From positions 1 to 13,248 of the forward strand of contig JAAYXG010000409.1 of NCBI GenBank assembly GCA_012516015.1: DNA of 13,248 nt, read 5' to 3'. Position 1 is the first letter of the stretch; each line of letters opens with the position of its first letter. Below the pieces are notes generated by a model. It was given only the letters and a program-made list of their open reading frames with translations. It was not told the DNA's origin and searched no databases. Shown here piece after piece: positions 8,050-13,248 of this stretch. The translations under genes and the position numbers were made by a program. This DNA comes from Lysobacteraceae bacterium. GTDB taxonomy: Bacteria > Pseudomonadota > Gammaproteobacteria > Steroidobacterales > Steroidobacteraceae.

Positions 8050-8066
8050 GCGGGATTCGCACCCGC
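8050..8066 (-). repeat. Small hairpin in the SDR-TonB receptor gap
   Basis: On the minus strand GCGGG-TGCGAAT-CCCGC: a perfect 5-bp stem and 7-nt loop in the 73-nt gap between the SDR stop and the TonB receptor start. It has no following U-tract, so it is not a terminator. It could set message stability or mark an internal processing point. It resembles a tRNA T-arm by shape, but no tRNA surrounds it. Confidence 0.4.
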
Positions 8067-8097
8067 TGCCTTACTACTGTGAAACTGTGACTACTCG

Positions 8098-8865
8098 TTA
8101 TGCGCCGGCGCTCAGCCCCTCATCGAGAAGGAGCGTCGTGCCGTACATCGCACGCACCTCATCGCTTGCGAGGAACACCGCCGCCGCCGCAATCTCTTCC
8201 GGCGGGGTGTACACGCGCACACTCGGCGTCACAGCTGCTTTCGCCGCCATCACGCTGGCGGCGTTCGGACCGCACCGCTCCGCTTCGTTCAGCGGCGTCG
8301 CCGTGTTCCCGGGAGCAAGCGCGTTGACGTGCACGCCATGCGGCGCCAATTCGGTCGCAAGCGCTCGCGTGAGCATGATCACACCCGCTTTGACTGCCGA
8401 GTAGAGCGAGTACGGACCGGAGGCGCGCAAGCCGGCCACCGAAGCAACGTTGATGATTCGTCCGCTGCGCCGCGCTTTCATCGACGGTACGACTGCATCG
8501 ATCGCGAAGAACGTCCCCTTCAGGTGCGTATCGACCATCTGGTCGAATACTTCCTCGCTCGTTTCGTTCAGATGCGTCGGCACATAGATGCCCGCCGAGT
8601 TCACGAGTATGTCGATCGGCCCGAGCGTTCGCGCAACGTCCGCCGCGCAACGCTGGATTTCGCTGACATTGCGGACATCGGCCACGAATGACTGCGCCGA
8701 TCCGCCAGCGTCGCGAATCTCCTTTGTCACTCGATCTGCGCGCGCGAGATCACGGCTCGCCACGACAGCCACGCTCGCGCCCTCTCGAGCGAAGCGGACG
8801 GCGATCGCGCGCCCGATCCCGGAGCTACCGCCGAAGATGAGTGCGACTCTGTCTCTCAGCTTCAT
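8098..8865 (-). CDS. SDR-family NAD(P)-dependent oxidoreductase
   Basis: A 255-residue classical short-chain dehydrogenase/reductase, cytoplasmic. The cofactor loop is GGSSGIG (12-18), a variant of TGxxxGIG. Ser-Arg at 37-38, after the second strand, suggests NADP(H) rather than NAD(H). NSAG (89-92) replaces the usual NNAG. The catalytic residues are Ser142, Tyr155 and Lys159 (YSLYSAVK). The usual fourth residue, the Asn of the helix-4 NxKG motif, appears as His114 in DTHLKGTF, which is a visible departure. The start ATG at 8865 lies 1 nt after the acyl-CoA synthetase stop (TGAGATG), with AGGA 9 nt upstream, so the two are translationally coupled. Oxidation of a hydroxyl to a keto group on the CoA-activated product, or the reverse, would fit the context. 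The substrate is unknown. Confidence 0.9.
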   Translation of the reverse strand: MKLRDRVALIFGGSSGIGRAIAVRFAREGASVAVVASRDLARADRVTKEIRDAGGSAQSFVADVRNVSEIQRCAADVARTLGPIDILVNSAGIYVPTHLNETSEEVFDQMVDTHLKGTFFAIDAVVPSMKARRSGRIINVASVAGLRASGPYSLYSAVKAGVIMLTRALATELAPHGVHVNALAPGNTATPLNEAERCGPNAASVMAAKAAVTPSVRVYTPPEEIAAAAVFLASDEVRAMYGTTLLLDEGLSAGA

Positions 8866-8866
8866 C

Positions 8867-10567
8867 TCACGCCGTCCTGCATTCGCTCAATTGCAGCTCC
8901 TCGATCATCTGCTCACGCATCAGGAACTTTTGAACCTTTCCGGTCACCGTGGTGGGAAACTGCTGCACGAAACGTACGTATCGCGGCACCTTGTAATGCG
9001 CGATGTGAGCCCTGCAAAAGGCGCGAATTTCCTCTTCGCTCGCGGTCGTACCCGGCTTGAGGCGAAGCCACGCGCAGACCTCTTCGCCATACTTCTCGTC
9101 GGGCACGCCGATGACTTGCACTTCCTGCACGACAGGATGCGTGTAGAGAAACTCTTCGATTTCGCGCGGATAGATATTCTCGCCGCCGCGAATGATCATG
9201 TCCTTCAGACGTCCCACGATATTGACGTAGCCGTACTCATCCATGACCGCAAGATCGCCGGTGCGCATCCACCCGTCCGTGTCGATCGCCTCACGCGTTC
9301 GCGCTTCGTCGTTCCAATAGCCGCGCATCACCGAGTACCCGCGCGTGCATAGCTCTCCGGCCTCGCCGCGCGGCGTCGGATTGCCTTGGGCGTCGACAAT
9401 CTTGATCTCCACATGCGGATGCACGCGCCCGACGGTAGAGACGCGTCGCTCCAGTTCGTCGTCGCGGCTGCTTTGTGTGGAGACCGGAGAGGTTTCCGTC
9501 ATGCCGTACGCGATCGTCACTTCCGGCATGTGCATCTCGCTGACGACTCGTTTCATTACCTCGATCGGACACGGCGCGCCGGCCATGATGCCTGTGCGCA
9601 AGCTCGACAAATCGAAGCTCGAGAACTCCGGATGATTCAGCTCCGCTACGAACATCGTCGGCACGCCATACAGCGTCGTACAGCGCTCGTCTTGCACGGT
9701 GCTCAAGACGGCGCCTGGCTCGAATAGCTCCGCCGGGTACACCATCGTCGCGCCGTGCGCGATGCACGCAAGATTGCCCATCACCATGCCGAAGCAGTGA
9801 TACAGCGGTACTGGAATACACACACGATCGGCTGTGCTGAGCCCGAGCGCCTGGCCGACGAAGAAGCCGTTGTTCAGGATGTTGCGATGAGTGAGCGTGG
9901 CGCCCTTCGGTGCACCGGTCGTGCCGGAGGTGAATTGAATGTTGACCGCTTCATTCGGTGAGATCTCCTGCGCGAGGGCGGCAAGCCGAATGCGGTGCTC
10001 CGCGCGCCCGAGATCGGCAAGCTCGTCGAAGTTGAGCATCCCGGCAGTCCGTTCAGCGCCGAGCCGGATGACGTATTTCAGATCCGGCAGACGTTTTGCA
10101 CGCAGATCGCCGGGCGACGCATGGATCAGCTCCGGTGCGAGCTCAGCAATCATTGCGAGGTAGTCGCTCGTCTTCAGGTGCGGCGCGAGCACTAGCGCAC
10201 GGCAACCGACCTTGCGCAAGGCGTACTCGAGCTCGTAGATCCGGTACGCCGGATTGATGTTGACTAGGACGAGACCCGCCTTTGCCGTTGCGAACTGCAG
10301 CACGACCCATTCGGCGCAGTTGGGCGCCCAGATGCCGACGCGATCGCCGCGCTCGAGCCCAAGCGCAAGCAGTCCGGACGCGACCGCATCGACGCGTCGC
10401 GCCAGTTCGCGCCAGCTCCAGCGAATACCCTGATGTCTCACGACCAACGCTTCGCGATCGCCTTGCGTCGCAGCCATGCGGTCGAAGGCAGCACCGATCG
10501 TGACTTCGAGTAGCGGCGAGCGATCGCAGCCTCGTTCAATAGACAACGCAACTGGATTCGCAGTCAT
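8867..10567 (-). CDS. AMP-forming acyl-CoA synthetase (fatty/aromatic acid CoA ligase)
   Basis: A 566-residue ANL-superfamily adenylating enzyme that makes an acyl-CoA from a carboxylic acid, ATP and CoA. Motifs in order are the P-loop [10 protein letters not shown] (213-222), YGMTETSP, the hinge region [20 protein letters not shown], and the catalytic lysine in TVTGKVQK (Lys544). The sequence resembles the medium-chain/ACSF2-like branch, but acid specificity cannot be assigned by eye. The frame is open to 10876. The start ATG at 10567 is preferred because it makes an ATGA overlap with the CobW stop, and because the extension is Arg/Ala-rich and would overlap CobW by about 310 nt. It has no obvious ribosome binding site, consistent with reinitiation. 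It is the step that would commit an acid released by the hydrolases to CoA-dependent breakdown. Confidence 0.92.
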   Translation of the reverse strand: MTANPVALSIERGCDRSPLLEVTIGAAFDRMAATQGDREALVVRHQGIRWSWRELARRVDAVASGLLALGLERGDRVGIWAPNCAEWVVLQFATAKAGLVLVNINPAYRIYELEYALRKVGCRALVLAPHLKTSDYLAMIAELAPELIHASPGDLRAKRLPDLKYVIRLGAERTAGMLNFDELADLGRAEHRIRLAALAQEISPNEAVNIQFTSGTTGAPKGATLTHRNILNNGFFVGQALGLSTADRVCIPVPLYHCFGMVMGNLACIAHGATMVYPAELFEPGAVLSTVQDERCTTLYGVPTMFVAELNHPEFSSFDLSSLRTGIMAGAPCPIEVMKRVVSEMHMPEVTIAYGMTETSPVSTQSSRDDELERRVSTVGRVHPHVEIKIVDAQGNPTPRGEAGELCTRGYSVMRGYWNDEARTREAIDTDGWMRTGDLAVMDEYGYVNIVGRLKDMIIRGGENIYPREIEEFLYTHPVVQEVQVIGVPDEKYGEEVCAWLRLKPGTTASEEEIRAFCRAHIAHYKVPRYVRFVQQFPTTVTGKVQKFLMREQMIEELQLSECRTA

Positions 10568-11589
10568 GCGGTGAGTCCCGAATCGACGACCGAACCGGAG
10601 GAAGTCAGTGCCGCGCCCTCCCCTGCGCGCGCCAACGCGCTCACGAGGTCCTGCAGCAAGGAGCGCTGCAATCCTTCCGCGACGATCATGAGGCGCGATT
10701 GCGGCGCGCGCGTTCCCCAACTCGGCAACCGGACTGGCGGATGGAGCACGTGGCGTACGGCGTGCACGGCGACCGGACGCGACTCGCCGCGCAAGAAGAA
10801 GATTCCCTTGAAGCGCAACAGCGCATCGCCGAGCACTGCAGTCAGCGCATCGAGCCATGTGCTGACTGTCGGCCAATCCAGAGCGCCGTCTATTTGCGCG
10901 CCGTGCGTGAGCACATCGTGCGCGCCTGCGTGCGGGACCATCTCTTCGCGAGACAGCCAGCGCACCGGATCTACAGCGTCGCGCTGCGAATACAGGCTCG
11001 CGCCGAAGATGACGCCTGCGCCTTCTCCATGGGAGGCAGACGTCATCTCAGCAACCGAGTTGAGCTTGCGGGCAGCTAGGCGCGCTTCGTTCAACTCGCG
11101 CACATCGGCGAGGTCGCACTTGGTCAGCACGATACGATCGGCCATCGCCACTTGCCGGCGAGCCTCGGGCCTGCTCGCCAGCGTCTTCGCGCCAACAACC
11201 GCGTCAAGTGTCGCGACGACTCCATCGAGCCGCGTCGGCACGTCGGACACATACATCCCTGCTGCCTGAACAGCCGGCGCGGGATCCGACATACCCGAGG
11301 TTTCGATCACAACGCGATCGAATGCCGGGAGCTCGCCGGCCGCGCGGCGCGCGAGCAGCCGTTCGAGGCTATCGCGAGCATCCAGACGTTGCGTGCAGCA
11401 CAAGCAGCCCGAGGCGAGCAGCGCCACATCGTCGGCGAGGTACTCGACGATCTGGTCATCGAGCGCGATGTCGCCGATTTCGTTGACGATCACCGCGATC
11501 TTCTCGGCCGGATGGGAGCGCAGCAAGGCACAGATCAATGTCGTCTTGCCGCTGCCCAGAAAGCCTGTAACGACGGTGACGGGAGTCAT
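10564..11589 (-). CDS. CobW/COG0523 family metallochaperone GTPase
   Basis: A 341-residue G3E-family P-loop GTPase. The Walker A motif is GFLGSGKTT (9-17). NEIGDIALD follows, then the metal-binding CxCC as GCLCC (Cys62, Cys64, Cys65), ETSG (96-99) and the guanine-specificity motif TKCD (156-159). A CobW C-terminal domain occupies about the last 110 residues (LPSWGTRAP). There is no His-rich loop of the kind in many CobW or zinc-homeostasis members. It starts inside the stop of the amidohydrolase (TGATG) and ends in an ATGA overlap with the acyl-CoA synthetase, so it is made in step with both. Known relatives insert zinc or cobalt into client enzymes. The adjacent metal-dependent amidohydrolase is the obvious client here, which is inference. 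No cobalamin synthesis genes are present, so a CobW role in B12 synthesis is unlikely. Confidence 0.9.
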   Translation of the reverse strand: MTPVTVVTGFLGSGKTTLICALLRSHPAEKIAVIVNEIGDIALDDQIVEYLADDVALLASGCLCCTQRLDARDSLERLLARRAAGELPAFDRVVIETSGMSDPAPAVQAAGMYVSDVPTRLDGVVATLDAVVGAKTLASRPEARRQVAMADRIVLTKCDLADVRELNEARLAARKLNSVAEMTSASHGEGAGVIFGASLYSQRDAVDPVRWLSREEMVPHAGAHDVLTHGAQIDGALDWPTVSTWLDALTAVLGDALLRFKGIFFLRGESRPVAVHAVRHVLHPPVRLPSWGTRAPQSRLMIVAEGLQRSLLQDLVSALARAGEGAALTSSGSVVDSGLTA

Positions 11590-12839
11590 CAGAACGACGG
11601 CGCCTGATCGTGAATCGGATGCGGCGTGGGCGGTTCCGCTGCGATATCGTCGGTCCTTTGCGGGACCTGCGCACCTCGTTTGAACACGAACGCATGACGC
11701 CGCCTATCGCTGACGCATGTCACATCGGCAAGCGGATCGCCTCGCACGACGAGCAGATCGGCCGGACGTCCTGCCGCAATACGTCCGGCGCGGGAGCCGA
11801 GCAACTCTGCCGCCACGCTCGTCGCTGCCCGTAGTGCCTGCAGCGGCGTCGCGCCCTCTTGCACCATCAGCTCGAGCTCGCGCGCGTTGTTCCCGTGCGG
11901 ATTGAATGGTGTGCCGGCATCGGTGCCCATCGCGATCGTGCCGCCGGCACGAACGAACCTGCGGAACGACTCGCGTCGCATCGCGCCGAAGCGCTGCACT
12001 TTCTCGACCGCGTGTTGCGGCAAGCCAAGATTCCTTTGTGCGGCATGCATCAAGCGATCGTTTGCGAGCAGCGTGGGAACGAGCGCGACGTTGCGCGCGA
12101 TCATCGCCTCGAGCGCTTCATCGGTAAGCTCCGTGCCGTGCTCAATCGTGCGCACGCCGGAGTCCACCGCGCGCAGGATGGCGGTTGCGCCCAACGCATG
12201 CGCCGCAACCGGCCGGTCGAGCCGCGCGGCTTCGCCGATGAGCGCCTGGATTTCGTCCGTGCTGTACGTTGCTTCGCGCGGATCGCTGTTCGGGGTGAGC
12301 ACGCCGCCGGAGACGGCGATCTTGATCCAGTCGAAGCCGAGTCGAACGTGATCGCGAACCCGCGCTCGACATGCATCGACGCCTCCCGCTTCTACGTTCG
12401 ACGCAAGCCAATGCCCATGACCGCCTGGCCGAGTAATGAAGCCGGCAAGATGCAGTGTCGGCCCCCGCCACTCGCCGGCGCGCGAGCGCTCGCGCAGAGC
12501 GAAAGCGTGTGCCGGCGCACCGCCCAAATCTCGGAGGGTCGTGACCCCGCCGCGCAAGGTCTCCTCTGCATGCTTTTCGAAGCGAGCTGCCTGCTTTGAC
12601 GGATCGGCACGCAAAGCCGCGACGACATCGGCGGCGCCCGTCATCACGAGATGCACGTGACAATCGATCAGACCGGGCATCACCGTGTGTCCGCGCAGAT
12701 CGAGTCGCGCACCTTCGTATCCCTGGAACTCCGCGGCCGGTGCGCAACTCACGATCGTCCCATTTGCGATCAGGACGTCGTGGCGTTCCAGTCGCTGCTC
12801 GCCGTCGAACACGCTTCCGCCTGTGAGTAGCGTTTTCAT
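11589..12839 (-). CDS. Metal-dependent amidohydrolase (imidazolonepropionase/Xaa-Pro dipeptidase-like)
   Basis: A 416-residue amidohydrolase-superfamily enzyme with a TIM barrel and flanking beta-sandwich. Metal ligands and catalytic residues visible are H-V-H (His61, His63) in GLIDCHVHLVM, the bridging Lys173 in WIKIAVSGG, His214 in AAHALGA, His234 in IEHGTEL and Asp307 in MGTDAGTP. GGHGHW (His141, His143) is also typical of the group that includes Xaa-Pro-type dipeptidases. No signal peptide, so cytoplasmic. The frame allows a GTG start at 12866, but ATG 12839 gives the family-like N-terminus MKTLLTGGSVFDG. The last 16 residues are Pro/His-rich beyond the usual end. Hydrolysis of an amide, N-acyl amino acid or cyclic amide is likely; the exact substrate is unknown. 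The CobW gene immediately follows, overlapping by 1 nt. Confidence 0.88.
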   Translation of the reverse strand: MKTLLTGGSVFDGEQRLERHDVLIANGTIVSCAPAAEFQGYEGARLDLRGHTVMPGLIDCHVHLVMTGAADVVAALRADPSKQAARFEKHAEETLRGGVTTLRDLGGAPAHAFALRERSRAGEWRGPTLHLAGFITRPGGHGHWLASNVEAGGVDACRARVRDHVRLGFDWIKIAVSGGVLTPNSDPREATYSTDEIQALIGEAARLDRPVAAHALGATAILRAVDSGVRTIEHGTELTDEALEAMIARNVALVPTLLANDRLMHAAQRNLGLPQHAVEKVQRFGAMRRESFRRFVRAGGTIAMGTDAGTPFNPHGNNARELELMVQEGATPLQALRAATSVAAELLGSRAGRIAAGRPADLLVVRGDPLADVTCVSDRRRHAFVFKRGAQVPQRTDDIAAEPPTPHPIHDQAPSF

Positions 12840-12886
12840 GTGCGGCGGCACCAAGCAGCGATGCACTTGGACATCAACGACGCCAT
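12836..12886 (-). other. Possible 16-codon leader ORF between cupin and amidohydrolase
   Basis: ATG at 12886 opens a 16-codon frame (MASLMSKCIAAWCRRT) whose TGA overlaps the amidohydrolase ATG as ATGA. GAGG lies 5 nt before it, overlapping the cupin stop codon. It would give ribosomes a path from cupin to amidohydrolase, whose own ATG has no clear ribosome binding site. It could easily be chance. Confidence 0.2.
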
Positions 12887-12893
12887 GGCCGCC

Positions 12894-13248
12894 TCAGCCA
12901 CGTTCCTCGAGCGGCAATTCCGGTAGTGCATGACCGGTTTCGCGCAGGTGCTCGTAGAGTCTTGGATTGACTCGCGCGATCTTCACCGCAGTCGAGATCG
13001 GAAACGCGATATCCGTCTTGTCATGGACGCCGCCGGTGATGATCACCTGCAACACACCTTCGATCGATCCGATGTTGCGGAAGGCTCGGCACACGCAAGG
13101 CGGTACGGACAGCACATCGAGCTCCTCGAGCACGACGGAGTGCTCGCCGTTATCGCCCCAAAGGAACTCGAAGCGACCGCGACATACCGTGAACGTCTCG
13201 TATGTGCGGTTGTGCGAGTGCAGGGACGGCCCTTGACCGGGCGGACAC
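12894..13248 (-). CDS. Cupin domain protein (5' end outside window)
   Basis: The frame is open to the right edge, so the start lies beyond 13248; the in-frame GTG at 13133 is internal. About 118 residues are visible. Cupin motif 1 is intact in the extended region: H-S-H-N-R-T-Y-E followed by TFTVCRG, matching HxH-x4-E-x6-G, which supplies three metal ligands. Motif 2 is present as P-P-C-V-C-R-A-F-R-N: the expected Gly is Cys and the metal-binding His is Arg. It ends with TGA 54 nt before the amidohydrolase ATG and is probably the upstream member of the same operon. It could be a small isomerase, a dioxygenase-like enzyme or a ligand-binding protein; altered motif 2 makes a standard 3-His/1-Glu metal site doubtful. 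Function is not assigned. Confidence 0.8.
   Translation of the reverse strand, partial: CPPGQGPSLHSHNRTYETFTVCRGRFEFLWGDNGEHSVVLEELDVLSVPPCVCRAFRNIGSIEGVLQVIITGGVHDKTDIAFPISTAVKIARVNPRLYEHLRETGHALPELPLEERG

Noticed and set aside
10568..10876. N-terminal extension of the acyl-CoA synthetase frame
   Set aside because: It is Arg/Ala-rich, lacks family similarity and lies over the CobW gene; ATG 10567 gives a normal ATGA junction and usual protein length.
10564..11589. Cobalamin biosynthesis gene cobW
   Set aside because: No other B12 genes are nearby; COG0523 proteins mostly serve other metal-handling roles.
1..13248. Mobile elements, CRISPR arrays, tRNA or rRNA genes
   Set aside because: No transposase or integrase frames, no regular repeat-spacer pattern and no complete tRNA or rRNA sequence were seen.

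Overview
The window is gene-dense, high-GC DNA (roughly 60% GC by eye) of a Gram-negative bacterium. A TonB-dependent outer-membrane receptor with a Sec-type signal peptide and TonB box shows the outer membrane. The gene mix (TonB receptor, acyl-CoA ligase, SDR, amidohydrolase, beta-lactamase-fold hydrolase) resembles catabolic proteobacteria such as Steroidobacteraceae/Nevskiales or sphingomonads. That placement is inference; no rRNA, tRNA or taxonomic marker gene is present.

Layout. (1) 2-1387, plus strand: the 3' part of a SERAC1-like alpha/beta hydrolase fused to a beta-sandwich-like segment and a short helical tail; its start lies left of the window. (2) 1388-1659: a 272-bp intergenic region with a 17-bp perfect palindrome just upstream of the next gene. 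(3) 1660-3234, plus strand: an NADP-type aldehyde dehydrogenase of the 2-oxoglutarate semialdehyde dehydrogenase class. (4) 3235-3337: a convergent junction with a strong hairpin, probably a bidirectional terminator. (5) 3338-13248, minus strand: eight consecutive co-oriented genes. In transcription order they are a cupin (5' end off the window), a metal-dependent amidohydrolase, a CobW/COG0523 GTPase, an acyl-CoA synthetase, an SDR oxidoreductase, a TonB-dependent receptor, a beta-lactamase-family serine hydrolase and an MFS transporter.

The minus-strand block looks like one operon. Amidohydrolase/CobW overlap as TGATG, CobW/acyl-CoA synthetase overlap as ATGA, and acyl-CoA synthetase/SDR are separated by 1 nt. 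The TonB receptor and serine hydrolase are 17 nt apart, and the serine hydrolase and MFS 47 nt. Read together, the genes form a complete uptake-and-catabolism module. The receptor carries a ligand across the outer membrane and the MFS protein across the inner membrane. The two hydrolases would cleave amide and/or ester bonds, the ligase would activate a released carboxylic acid as a CoA thioester, and the SDR would oxidise or reduce a hydroxyl/keto group. The CobW GTPase may deliver metal to the amidohydrolase. The substrate cannot be read from the sequence. This module is the best candidate in the window for an undescribed system. No transcriptional regulator, mobile element, CRISPR array or RNA gene was found.
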